Source: JAVKFF01 sp040226215
Lineage (GTDB): Bacteria > Pseudomonadota > Alphaproteobacteria > DSM-16000 > Inquilinaceae
NCBI GenBank assembly: GCA_040226215.1
Contig: JAVKFF010000250.1
Location: 1-42,760, forward strand
DNA: 42,760 bases
Direction: 5' to 3'
The notes under the pieces are model-generated. The model saw only the letters and a list, made by a program, of their open reading frames with translations, did no database searches and was not told the DNA's origin. Numbering within the stretch: the stretch's first letter is position 1; each line of letters begins with the position of its first letter. Shown here one piece after another: positions 24,184 to 33,386 of the stretch. A program made the translations under genes and the position numbers.

Positions 24184-25587
24184 TCAGACGATGCGCGGCT
24201 CGATCGGCCGGGTGAGGGCCACGCCGAAGACCTCCTCCATCAGCCTTGCGGCGGCCAGCAGCCGCGCCTCGCGATGCGGCGGTGCCACCACCTGCAGGCC
24301 GACCGGCAGGCCGTCCTCGGTGAATCCGCAAGGAATGGAGATCGCGGGACAGCCGGTCAGCGTGATCGCGAAGGTGATGGCGATCCAGTCGATATAGGTC
24401 TCGAAACGGTGGCCGTTGACCTCGGAGACCGATGTCTTTTCCACATCGAAGGGCGGCACGATCGCGGTCGGCGCCAGCAGGAAATCATGCTCGGCGAAGA
24501 ACGCCATCATCGCGTTATGGATGCGGCCGCGCTCCCGCTCGGCCCAGGCGACCTGCTCGCCCGTCAGCTTCAGGCCGGCCTCGATGTTCCAGACGACGTC
24601 CGGCTTCAGCAGGTCGCGATGCGTCTCCAGCTTCTCGCCATGGGCCGCGCCGAAGCCGACGGCGCGCAGCACCTGGAAGACGTCGCGGGCGGTGGTGAAG
24701 TCGGGGCAGCTCTCGACGACGGCGATGCCGAGCGTCTCCAGCTTGCGCGCCGCGGCGTCGGTCACCCCGGCGACGGCGGGATCGACCGGCACGATGCCGA
24801 GGTCGGCGGAATAGCCCACGCGCCGGCGACCGAACACGGTGCCGATTTCAGCGTTGTTGACCGCCTCCAGGTAGTCGAATGTGCCGGGGGGCGACTCGGT
24901 CATGGCGTCGAGGAAGAGCGCGACATCGGCGACCGTCCGGCCCATCGGCCCCTCGACCGACAGCGTGTTGAACGGCAGCGCTGCGGGGCCATGCGGCACC
25001 AGGGCGATGCTGGGGCGCAGCCCGACAACGCCGCAGAAGCTGGCCGGCGTGCGCAGCGAACCGCCGAGATCGGAGCCCTGGGCCAGCCAGGCCATGCCGG
25101 TGGCCAGCGCCACGGCGGAACCGCCGGACGAGCCGCCGCAGGTCTTGCGGATGTCCCAGGGGTTGAGCGTGCGGCCGAACACCTCGTTGAAGGTCTGCGC
25201 CCCAGCGCCGAATTCCGGCGTGTTCGACTTGGCGATGACGACGCCGCCGCGCTGCTCGATGCGCTCCACCATGAGGTCCGATCGTTCGGGCACGTGCGCG
25301 GCGAAGATCGGCGAGCCGAATGTGGTGCGCACGCCCGCGACCTCGGTCAGGTCCTTGATCGCCAGCGGCAGACCGGCCAGCCAGGGCAGCGCCTGCTCGG
25401 CCTCGATGCGGGCGGCGTGGGCCAGCGCCCGGTCGATGCACAGGGTCGGCAGGGCGTTCACCTGGGGATCGACCGTGCCGATGCGCGCGGCCGCGGCCTC
25501 GACCAGCTCGGTCGGGCGCACCTCGCCCCTGGTCAGCGCCGCGACGGCCTCGACCGCCGTCAATTCCGTCAGCGTATGATCGGCCAA
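24184..25587 (-). CDS. Amidase-signature family hydrolase
   Basis: 467 residues if translation starts at TTG 25587, which is preceded by GGGAG seven bases upstream and overlaps the end of the previous gene. The Ser-cisSer-Lys triad is clear: Lys79 in AIKDL, Ser154 in GGSSGGSA and Ser177 in GSDLGGSLRTPA, close to the numbering of GatA. The rest (NTPEFGAGAQTFNEVFGRTLNPWD) is typical of amidases rather than GatA, and no gatB or gatC is nearby. The substrate cannot be told. A longer frame to 25698 would overlap the upstream gene further and has no ATG near the homologous start. Confidence 0.88.
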   Translation of the reverse strand: MADHTLTELTAVEAVAALTRGEVRPTELVEAAAARIGTVDPQVNALPTLCIDRALAHAARIEAEQALPWLAGLPLAIKDLTEVAGVRTTFGSPIFAAHVPERSDLMVERIEQRGGVVIAKSNTPEFGAGAQTFNEVFGRTLNPWDIRKTCGGSSGGSAVALATGMAWLAQGSDLGGSLRTPASFCGVVGLRPSIALVPHGPAALPFNTLSVEGPMGRTVADVALFLDAMTESPPGTFDYLEAVNNAEIGTVFGRRRVGYSADLGIVPVDPAVAGVTDAAARKLETLGIAVVESCPDFTTARDVFQVLRAVGFGAAHGEKLETHRDLLKPDVVWNIEAGLKLTGEQVAWAERERGRIHNAMMAFFAEHDFLLAPTAIVPPFDVEKTSVSEVNGHRFETYIDWIAITFAITLTGCPAISIPCGFTEDGLPVGLQVVAPPHREARLLAAARLMEEVFGVALTRPIEPRIV

Positions 25588-26219
25588 ACGTCCACTCCCG
25601 ACTCCAGGTCCAGGCTCAGCGGGGTCTCCCGCAACTGCACGAGATAGAGCGTCGGCCCCGGGGCGTTGTGGGTGACAACGAAGCGGAATGTCGCCCACTC
25701 GCCCGGGGCGACGAGTCCCCGCTCGAATAGCAGGCTGTCGGCGGGTTCGTCGACGATTCGGATGTCGGCATAGCGGTCGGCCTCGAAGACGCGCTGGGGG
25801 TCGCGCTCCTGGCCGAAGGACAGGCCGTCATTGTAGTCCGACGGCCGGTCGATCTCCTCGCGCAGCTCCATGCGGAAGCTCTGCCAGTCGTCGTCGGTGG
25901 CATTGATCACCCGCTTGACCACGACGAAGCTGGCGAAATGGTTGGACCGTGCGCGGTTGCCGAAGCCCGGGACCACACCCTCGATCACCAGCACCGCCGG
26001 CGCGCTGCCGGTGATCCGCTCGGTGATGACGAAGGGATCCTCCAGCGTGCCGTTGCCGGTGACGCCCAGGAGTTCGAAGCCACCCTCGCGGTCGGAAAAG
26101 ACGAGGCCGCCGGCGGCGATGTCCTCGGCCAGCACCGGCGGTGACGACATCGCCAGGGCGAGCAGCGCCGCGAGCGCGACGCGGTCGCGGGCGGGGCGCC
26201 TAGGCGGCGAGATCCTCAC
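25569..26219 (-). CDS. Secreted protein of unknown function
   Basis: 216 residues from GTG 26219, whose codon lies inside folK (20-bp overlap); its own 3' end overlaps the amidase start. A signal peptide ends about residue 31 (LAMSSPPVLA, then ED), so the product is periplasmic or secreted. The mature part is acidic, with beta-rich stretches such as NHFASFVVVKRVINATDDDW and WATFRFVVTHNAPGPTLYL. I recognise no domain. The double overlap implies co-translation with folK and the amidase. No function is proposed. Confidence 0.75.
   Translation of the reverse strand: MRISPPRRPARDRVALAALLALAMSSPPVLAEDIAAGGLVFSDREGGFELLGVTGNGTLEDPFVITERITGSAPAVLVIEGVVPGFGNRARSNHFASFVVVKRVINATDDDWQSFRMELREEIDRPSDYNDGLSFGQERDPQRVFEADRYADIRIVDEPADSLLFERGLVAPGEWATFRFVVTHNAPGPTLYLVQLRETPLSLDLESGVDVWPIIR
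25588..25599 (-). promoter_or_regulatory. Ribosome binding site deciding a TTG start for the amidase
   Basis: GGGAG at 25595-25599 on the minus strand, seven bases before TTG 25585-25587. No in-frame ATG or GTG lies between this site and the first residues resembling amidases, so the TTG is the best start. The site is inside the 3' end of the upstream secreted-protein gene. Confidence 0.55.
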
Positions 26220-26721
26220 GCCGCACCAGATCGTCGCTCGGTCCGAGAGCCTCGCTCAAGGCCCGGATCGAGCGGCCGTCGAGCGGGTGGACCCAGTCGC
26301 CGGCGATGTCGCTGGCCGGAATCAGCACGAAGGCCCGCTCCGTCATCCGCGCGTGGGGGATGGTCAGCTCATCGCTCGTGATCGCCTCGCCGCCATACAT
26401 CACGATGTCGAGATCGATGACCCTGGGACCATAGCGTCGGCCGGACACGCGGCCGAGGCGGGCCTCCAGCGCCTTCAGCGCGCGGAGCAGGTCGTGCGGC
26501 CTGAGCGCCGTCTCCGCGGTCACCGCGACATTGAGGAAGGCGGGCTGATCGGTGACGTACATCGGCGCGGTGTCGTAGAGCGGCGAGACGGCGGTGACAT
26601 GCATGAACCGCCCAAGGCCGGCGAGGGCGGCGCGCAGATTGGCGGCGCGATCGCCCAGATTGCTGCCCAGGCTGAGGAGGATCGGTGTGGTGGCCACGGC
26701 GGGAATGCGTTCCTTGTTCAT
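26200..26721 (-). CDS. folK: 2-amino-4-hydroxy-6-hydroxymethyldihydropteridine diphosphokinase
   Basis: 173 residues from ATG 26721. HPPK transfers pyrophosphate from ATP to hydroxymethyl-dihydropterin in folate synthesis. LSLGSNLGDR at 16-25 opens the fold; the signature GPRVIDLDIVMYG has the magnesium-binding Asp103 and Asp105; IPHARMTERAFVLIP near 128-142 is also conserved. The frame is open to 26793, but the longer start lacks resemblance. It is divergent from folD across 244 bp, which contain two copies of CCTGCCTCATCACC near 26922-26950 and no gene. Confidence 0.96.
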   Translation of the reverse strand: MNKERIPAVATTPILLSLGSNLGDRAANLRAALAGLGRFMHVTAVSPLYDTAPMYVTDQPAFLNVAVTAETALRPHDLLRALKALEARLGRVSGRRYGPRVIDLDIVMYGGEAITSDELTIPHARMTERAFVLIPASDIAGDWVHPLDGRSIRALSEALGPSDDLVRREDLAA

Positions 26722-26965
26722 GCGGGTCCGGCCGAACCCGGGAGGCGGGGACAGGGCGAACCGGCGGTCGCCAAGGTCGCTGCGGGCTGCCAACGTCCCG
26801 CTCTGCCGAAGAGAGCTAGCACACAGGAAGGCTGCGGGCGATTCAAGGCTGAAGTGCGGCGGGTGTTCCGGCGGCCGGGTTGTCTGGCGGCGCCGGCTGG
26901 TCTAAGCAGACGCCCGCCTGCCTGCCTCATCACCACCTGCCTCATCACCGGGAGATCGCGCGATC

Positions 26966-27853
26966 GTGCCGAGCCACCCTCCGGATCCGCCGGGCGCCGT
27001 CCCGATCAAGGGCGCGCCGCTCGCGGCAGAGCTCAAAGCCGACATCGCCGCGCGTGCCGAGCGCCTGACGGCGGGCGGACACCAGCCGGTCATGGTCGCC
27101 GTCGTCGGTTCGAGCGACGGCGCGGTGCGTTCCTATGCCGAATCGAAGGCGCGCGCCGCGGCCAAGCTCGGCATCGCGCTGCGCCTCGTGGAGATGGAGG
27201 ACGGCACCGACCAGGCCTCTCTGGAACACGTGCTGACCGGCCTCTCAGAAGACCCGGCGATCCACGGCATCATGCTCGAACTGCCGCTCGACGCCCGCTT
27301 CGACGAGAACCGGGCGATCGCCTGCCTCGACCCGGCCAAGGACGTGGACGGCCTGACGCCGATCAATCTCGGGCTCATCGCCGCCGGGCGGGAAGCCGAG
27401 GCGCTGGCACCGGCTACACCGCTCGCCTGCATCCGCCTGGCGGAGACCCAGGGGGCGCTGCGCGGCCGGCCGGTGGCGGTGATCGGCCGCGGCCGCACGG
27501 TCGGCCGGGCGTTGATCCCCATGCTGATCAACCGGGACGCCACGGTGACCGTCTGCCATACCAGGACCCGCGATCTCGGCGCGGCGCTGGCGGCGGCGGA
27601 GATCGTCTTCGTGGCGGCCGGACGCCCCGGCCTCCTCACCGCGTCTCTGGTGCGGCCAGGTCAGATCGTCATCGACGCCGGCATCAACCCGACGGAGACC
27701 GGCATCGTCGGCGACGCCGATCCCGCCATCGCGGCGGTGGTCCAGGCCTTCACGCCGGTGCCGGGCGGTGTCGGCCCGCTGACCAGCACGCTGATCTTCG
27801 ACAACCTCCTCAGGGCCATGGCCCTGCAGGGCATTCCGGGAGCCGCCCCATGA
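26966..27853 (+). CDS. folD: FolD-family methylenetetrahydrofolate dehydrogenase, cyclohydrolase site altered
   Basis: 295 residues from GTG 26966. Normal FolD oxidises methylene-THF to methenyl-THF with NADP+ and hydrolyses it to formyl-THF. Here Tyr57 and Lys61 (SYAESK) and the DVDG motif (126-129) are kept, as are the Rossmann segment VIGRGRTVGRAL and PVPGGVGPLT. The usual GIxVQLPLP reads GIMLELPLD, with Glu105 replacing the active-site Gln (Gln98 in E. coli, Gln100 in human), and DPAS before the Tyr reads DGAVRS. Its stop overlaps the ATG of an FTCD_C/FchA-type cyclohydrolase by four bases. A dehydrogenase-only FolD is therefore plausible; that is inference. Confidence 0.9.
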   Translation: MPSHPPDPPGAVPIKGAPLAAELKADIAARAERLTAGGHQPVMVAVVGSSDGAVRSYAESKARAAAKLGIALRLVEMEDGTDQASLEHVLTGLSEDPAIHGIMLELPLDARFDENRAIACLDPAKDVDGLTPINLGLIAAGREAEALAPATPLACIRLAETQGALRGRPVAVIGRGRTVGRALIPMLINRDATVTVCHTRTRDLGAALAAAEIVFVAAGRPGLLTASLVRPGQIVIDAGINPTETGIVGDADPAIAAVVQAFTPVPGGVGPLTSTLIFDNLLRAMALQGIPGAAP

Positions 27854-28473
27854 GTCTCTGGCATCTGGGTCTTGCCGACTTCCGCGACCGCACGGCGAGC
27901 GACCAGCCGACCCCCGGCGGCGGCTCGGTCGCCATGGTCAGCGCCAGCTTCGGCGTCGGGCTGGTGTTGATGGCGCTGCGCGTCTCCGCCCGGCGCGCCG
28001 AGGATAGCGGCGCCTTCGACGCGCTGATCCTCAAGGGCGACCGCCTGCTCGACGAGGTCTCCCGCCACGCCGACGCCGATGTCGATGTGTTCGAGGCCTA
28101 CATGGCGGCGATGCGCATGCCCCGTGAAAGCGACGAGGACAAGACGGCGCGCCGCGAGGCCATGCGCCAGGCCGCAATCGCCGCCACCGAGGTGCCGCTG
28201 AACGGCGCCCAATCGGCGCTCGAGGGGCTGGACCTGGCCCGCCAGGCGGTCGATGTCTGCGATCGCACCATCGTTTCGGATGTCGGGGCAGGGGCGGCCC
28301 TGCTCGCCGGCGCGATCGAGGCGGTGCTGCTGAACGTCGATATCAATCTCGGCGCCATCAAGGAGACCGCCCGGGCCGCCGACTACCGCAAGAGCCGCGA
28401 GCACCTTGCCGCCAGCGCCGAGGCGCGCCATGGCACGGTCCGCCGGGCGGTCGCCGCGCGGCTCGCCGCCTGA
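27850..28473 (+). CDS. Cyclodeaminase/cyclohydrolase family protein (FTCD_C, FchA-like)
   Basis: 207 residues, all-helical, with the family's opening PTPGGGSVAMVSASFGVGL at about 20-38. It also has the D-x3-F-x-A segment DVDVFEAYMAAMRMP and a conserved core ending NVDINLGAIKETARAAD. Members are formiminotetrahydrofolate cyclodeaminase or methenyltetrahydrofolate cyclohydrolase (FchA). No histidine-degradation gene is near, while folD is directly upstream with ATGA overlap and folK is divergent, so hydrolysis of methenyl-THF to 10-formyl-THF is the likelier role. Cytoplasmic. Confidence 0.88.
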   Translation: MSLWHLGLADFRDRTASDQPTPGGGSVAMVSASFGVGLVLMALRVSARRAEDSGAFDALILKGDRLLDEVSRHADADVDVFEAYMAAMRMPRESDEDKTARREAMRQAAIAATEVPLNGAQSALEGLDLARQAVDVCDRTIVSDVGAGAALLAGAIEAVLLNVDINLGAIKETARAADYRKSREHLAASAEARHGTVRRAVAARLAA

Positions 28474-28528
28474 CTGATCGCCTGACTGGCCGGCAACCGG
28501 CCTTCAAGCGAGAAGCCGGCAAAAGAAG

Positions 28529-28552
28529 AACGGGGCGCCGAAGCGCCCCGTT
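28529..28552 (-). terminator. UUCG-loop terminator of the FAS1 gene
   Basis: AACGGGGCGC and GCGCCCCGTT form a 10-bp stem around a four-base loop. Read on the minus strand the loop is TTCG and the stem is followed by CTTCTTTTG, a pyrimidine-rich tract, so it is an intrinsic terminator for the minus-strand FAS1 gene. The stem also lies downstream of the cyclohydrolase gene and may work weakly in the plus direction. Confidence 0.8.
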
Positions 28553-28588
28553 CCTGACCCCACAAAAACCTTAGACGGTCGCGGTACC

Positions 28589-29089
28589 TTACGGCATCAG
28601 GACCTGGTCGATGACGTGGATCACGCCATTGTCCGCCTCGATGTCCGCGGTCACGACCCGGGCCGAGCCGCCGATGTCGCCGAGGCGCACGCCGGACTGG
28701 GTGGTCCAGACGTTGAGGTGACCGAAGTTCATCATGTAGAGGCTGTGAACCTCGCGGTTGCGCAGCGCCGAGGACGGGATCTCGCGCAGCACCACATGGT
28801 ACATCAGCACCTCGCGCAGGGCCTCCGGATCGGCCAGAAGCGCGTCGATGGCGTCCTGGCCGAGCGCCGCGAAGGCCTCGTCAGTCGGTGCGAAGAGGGT
28901 CATCGGGGCGCTGGCGCCGCCCGCGAAGAAATCGGCCATGCCGGCAGCCTGGGCGGCGGCGAGCAGGGTGTTGAACGTGCCGGCCTCGGAGGCGACGGTC
29001 ACGATATCCGCTGACTGGGCCGGCGCGCTGGCAAAGGCCGCGGCGACGGCGAACAGGCTGGCGGAGATAAGATTGCGAGTCTTCGACAT
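28589..29089 (-). CDS. Secreted fasciclin (FAS1) domain protein
   Basis: 166 residues: signal peptide to about residue 27 (SAPAQSA, then DIV), then one FAS1 domain. The two conserved FAS1 boxes are visible, MTLFAPTDEAFAAL near 63-76 and VVTADIEADNGVIHVIDQVLMP at the C-terminus, plus the central YHVV. FAS1 proteins mediate adhesion or bind small ligands in the periplasm or outside. A strong ribosome binding site (AAGGAG, seven bases before ATG) and its own terminator suggest good expression as a single gene. Confidence 0.92.
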   Translation of the reverse strand: MSKTRNLISASLFAVAAAFASAPAQSADIVTVASEAGTFNTLLAAAQAAGMADFFAGGASAPMTLFAPTDEAFAALGQDAIDALLADPEALREVLMYHVVLREIPSSALRNREVHSLYMMNFGHLNVWTTQSGVRLGDIGGSARVVTADIEADNGVIHVIDQVLMP

Positions 29090-29412
29090 CAGTCACTCCT
29101 TCCTGACTTTTTTCACGCAGCGCCTGCAGGCGTCACGCAGCTGTAACTTGTCCCTCGAACGAAGCGACCCAATTTGCGACGGAAATACAGCCAACTATCT
29201 CCGCCGCGACCGCAGTCGCGCTACACCCACTTTATTCTATGAATCGGGTCGCGCAAGCAACGGCTTTTTTACAGAATCGCACGATTTTCCGCCGCTTGAG
29301 GGCTTTGCTTGGCACGGCGTCTCGCCTGTCGGGCGGCCCTCGCGCGCGTCTCTTGCATCCCATCGGAGGCTGATCTAAACAGCCACGACCCTTCCGTGCG
29401 CGGATGTTTTGC
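29090..29412. other. 323-bp AT-richer intergenic region between divergent genes
   Basis: No gene is supported here. It lies between the divergent FAS1 and acetyltransferase genes and is visibly richer in A+T than its surroundings, so it probably carries both promoters. A perfect 12-bp palindrome CGCCTGCAGGCG (29121-29132) is flanked by two direct CACGCAG copies (29114-29120 and 29134-29140), a possible operator just upstream of the FAS1 ribosome binding site. Confidence 0.4.
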
Positions 29413-30627
29413 ATGACCGAGATCGCTTACAGGCCGCTGCGCGAGAGCGAGATGGCGGGCCACATCGCCCTGTTGATGTTCACCTTCGGCAGTCCGGATG
29501 CCTACCAGGCGGGCTGGCGCCGGGCCGTCGGCGACGCCAATCATCGCGGCCTGTTCGCCGGCGACGACCTGCGGGCCGCCCTGTCCTGGATCCCGTCGGC
29601 CCACCACCTGCATGGCCGTCCGGTCCCGGCCGGCTGCCTGACCGGCGTCGCCGTCGCCGCCGAGGTTAGGGGAGCCGGCGTCGGCCGGCGGCTGATCGCC
29701 GAGGGCATCCGCGAGGCCGCTACCAACCGCTGGGGCCTCGTTTCGCTGTTCGCCTCCAGCCCCGCCTTCTACCGACGCAACGGCTTCGCCAATGCCGGCC
29801 ATTTCACCGTCTACAAGGCGGACACACTGCCGCTCGACGCCGTGCCGAAGGCCGAGGGCTGGCGTGTCGAGGCGCTGGAGATTCCCGAGGACGCGTCCGC
29901 CCTGGCCGATCTGCATGCGCGCTGCGAGGCGATCCGTGCCCGCTGGCAGGCGCAGGGTCAGGGCTTGCTGGAGCGCGTGCCCTTCCTGCGCTGGCGCCAG
30001 TGGAACCGTAACGAAGGCCATCGCCGGCTGTTCTTCCTCACCGGCCCCGACGGGGAGGCGGCCTATGCCGTGCTCACCCGCAGCCGCAACACCCTGATGC
30101 TGGTCGATCACTGCGCCCCCGGACCCGGCGGCCCCGCCGCCGTGCTGTCGCTGCTGGCCGGCCACCGCACCATGGCCAAGGAAGTCGCGTGGTGCGGTGC
30201 CCCCGTCGACCCGCTGGTGGAGGCCCTGCCCGACGCGCAGTGGCGTGTGCACGAACTGGAGCCCTTCATGTCGCGGGTGACCGATCTTAAGGTGGCGCTG
30301 ACCGCCCGGGGCTATCCCGAAGGCGCCCACGGCAGCCTGGTCCTGCGCTACGACGATCCGCTGCTGACCGACCAGTCCGGCAGCTACCGCCTCGTCGTCG
30401 CTGACGGGAAGGCGACGTTGGAGCGGCTGGGCGACCGGGACGCGATTGCCGGCGACGGGGCTGTGACCCTCGACCTTCCGGTCGCGGCCGCGGCACCGCT
30501 CCTTACCGGCCATCTCGGCGCCGGCCGGCTCGCCGCCATGGGGCGACTGTCCGGACCGCCGGCAGCGATCGCCATGGCGGAGCGGCTGTTCGCCGGCCCC
30601 GCACCCTGGGTCGAGGAGTTCTTCTGA
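29413..30627 (+). CDS. Eis-like GNAT N-acetyltransferase
   Basis: 404 residues from ATG 29413 (ATG 29404 is three codons upstream). The N-terminal GNAT domain has the acetyl-CoA loop EVRGAGVGRRLIAEG near 84-98 and the tyrosine segment SSPAFYRRNGF near 114-124. A second GNAT-like domain and a C-terminal SCP2-like domain complete the Eis architecture. The chain ends in Phe-Phe; in mycobacterial Eis the C-terminal carboxylate enters the active site as a base, so the exact end is relevant. Eis enzymes acetylate amines, including aminoglycosides, at several positions; the natural substrate here is unknown. It ends 22 bp from the convergent prfC. Confidence 0.85.
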   Translation: MTEIAYRPLRESEMAGHIALLMFTFGSPDAYQAGWRRAVGDANHRGLFAGDDLRAALSWIPSAHHLHGRPVPAGCLTGVAVAAEVRGAGVGRRLIAEGIREAATNRWGLVSLFASSPAFYRRNGFANAGHFTVYKADTLPLDAVPKAEGWRVEALEIPEDASALADLHARCEAIRARWQAQGQGLLERVPFLRWRQWNRNEGHRRLFFLTGPDGEAAYAVLTRSRNTLMLVDHCAPGPGGPAAVLSLLAGHRTMAKEVAWCGAPVDPLVEALPDAQWRVHELEPFMSRVTDLKVALTARGYPEGAHGSLVLRYDDPLLTDQSGSYRLVVADGKATLERLGDRDAIAGDGAVTLDLPVAAAAPLLTGHLGAGRLAAMGRLSGPPAAIAMAERLFAGPAPWVEEFF

Positions 30628-30649
30628 CCCCGGCGCCGGCCGTCCGGCG

Positions 30650-32269
<1,620 letters not shown>

Positions 32270-32366
32270 GGCGCCGCAAATGGCCCCTCCTCCCACGCCT
32301 TGTCAATCGCCGCCCGCGGGTCGGGGGATTGCAGACGGCGCAGGTCGCGGGCGGCGAAGACGGGCT

Positions 32367-32479
32367 CGAGGTTCCGGCTCTCCCTGCGGTCGGCCGGAAC
32401 GACGTGCTAGCATCCTATCGATAATTTCCATCGTCATCCCGGCCGGAGCGCAGCGGAGAGCCGGGATCTTCCGACCGTC
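32367..32479. repeat. Palindromic repeat pair left of the GIY-YIG gene (locus 5)
   Basis: Inverted copy of the GTCGTTCCG type at about 32367-32404, an AT-rich linker, then a direct copy of the GTCATCCCG type at 32432-32474. The segment 32416-32479 (linker end plus direct copy) recurs at 32891-32954 with 60 of 64 identical positions, so the GIY-YIG gene is bracketed by long direct repeats. Confidence 0.85.
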
Positions 32480-32530
32480 TTCACCTATTCTTTTGTTTGA
32501 TTTGCATGGCGATTAATTCAACTTAGGAGA

Positions 32531-32824
32531 ATGTCTCGCCAGTTCCATGTCTATATCCTGACAAACCGGCCGCGCGGCACGCTCTACACCGGCGTCACCG
32601 GCAACCTTCCCGCTCGTATGATGCAGCATCGCGCCGCCGATCCGCGCAGCTTCACGGCCCGCTACAACCTCCACCGCCTCGTCCTGGCCCTGCCCTTCGA
32701 GGACAGCGCCCCGGCCATCGCCTTCGAAAAGCGCCTCAAGCGTTGGGCTCGGGATTGGAAGATCGCTTTGATCGAAAAGCACAACCCAGGCTGGGACGAC
32801 CTGTTCGAGGAGCTGAACGCGTGA
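32531..32824 (+). CDS. GIY-YIG domain endonuclease, small stand-alone type
   Basis: 97 residues consisting of one GIY-YIG domain of the UPF0213/YhbQ sort. The two half-motifs are VYIL (7-10) and LYTGVT (18-23; Thr replaces the usual Ile), followed by the catalytic Arg29 in LPARMMQHR and the metal-binding Glu66 in AIAFEKRLKRWARDWK. All catalytic positions are present, so it may nick DNA. AGGAGA directly precedes the ATG, closer than usual. The upstream 50 bases are AT-rich. The gene is enclosed by near-identical 64-bp direct repeats of a palindromic family, which hints at mobility or at a role in moving those repeats; this is inference. Confidence 0.88.
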   Translation: MSRQFHVYILTNRPRGTLYTGVTGNLPARMMQHRAADPRSFTARYNLHRLVLALPFEDSAPAIAFEKRLKRWARDWKIALIEKHNPGWDDLFEELNA

Positions 32825-32839
32825 GTTGGAGCAGGCGAC

Positions 32840-32954
32840 CCGGAGATCCCGGGTCTCCCTCCGGTCGCCCGGGATGACGGTCTTGTTTTCTATTGATGAT
32901 TTCCATCGTCATCCCGGCCGGAGCGAAGCGGAGAGCCGGGATCTTCCGATCGTC
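32840..32954. repeat. Palindromic repeat pair right of the GIY-YIG gene (locus 6)
   Basis: Inverted copy at 32840-32880 (GAGATCCCGGGTCTCC to CGCCCGGGATGACGG), an AT-rich linker (TATTGATGATTTCCAT) and a direct copy at 32907-32949. Positions 32891-32954 match 32416-32479 on the other side of the gene. Confidence 0.85.
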
Positions 32955-32975
32955 ACCGCCGCCGTCATCGCCCCA

Positions 32976-33027
32976 GTCAGCGCCCCCCGTCAGCGCCCGT
33001 CGTCAGCGCCCGCTGTCAGCGCCCCAG
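32976..33027. repeat. 13-bp tandem repeat, four copies
   Basis: Units 32976-32988, 32989-33001, 33002-33014 and 33015-33027 all begin GTCAGCGCCC and differ only in the last three bases. It lies between the right-hand palindromic repeat and the DUF1491 stop codon and is non-coding. Confidence 0.9.
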
Positions 33028-33032
33028 CCTCC

Positions 33033-33386
33033 CTACCCCGCCATCTCCCGGCCCTCGAAGGGGTGCCAGCCGGCGCGGTGTTCGATCTCGATGACCCAGA
33101 GGTCGGGGTCGCGGGCGGTGGCGCGGGCGATGTAGTCGCGGGCGTCGGCCTCGGCCATGGTGCCGCCCTTGCCGGCCGGCATCCAGACCACGTGGCCGTC
33201 GAGGTCCCGGGACTGGACGAGCAGGCGCGAGGAGCCGTCGAGCAGGTCGAGCTTCAGCAGCACCAGCCCGCCCATGGCCTCGCCGCGCTTGACCACATAG
33301 GCCGGCACCGCCTCGGTATTGCAGCGTCCCAGGGCGGCGGAGACGATGAGATGGGTCGGCAGGCGGGGATCGGGGTCGTCGCTCAT
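33033..33386 (-). CDS. DUF1491 family protein
   Basis: 117 residues. The C-terminal DLWVIEIEHRAGWHPFEG and the N-terminal LPTHLIVSAALGRCNTEAVPAYVVKRGEAMGGLVLLKL match the alphaproteobacterial DUF1491 family, whose function is unknown. No signal peptide or membrane segment, so cytoplasmic. Stands alone, convergent with the GIY-YIG gene. Confidence 0.82.
   Translation of the reverse strand: MSDDPDPRLPTHLIVSAALGRCNTEAVPAYVVKRGEAMGGLVLLKLDLLDGSSRLLVQSRDLDGHVVWMPAGKGGTMAEADARDYIARATARDPDLWVIEIEHRAGWHPFEGREMAG

Noticed and set aside
24184..25587. GatA subunit of the tRNA amidotransferase
   Set aside because: The catalytic triad matches, but no gatB or gatC is adjacent and the surrounding residues look like a general amidase.
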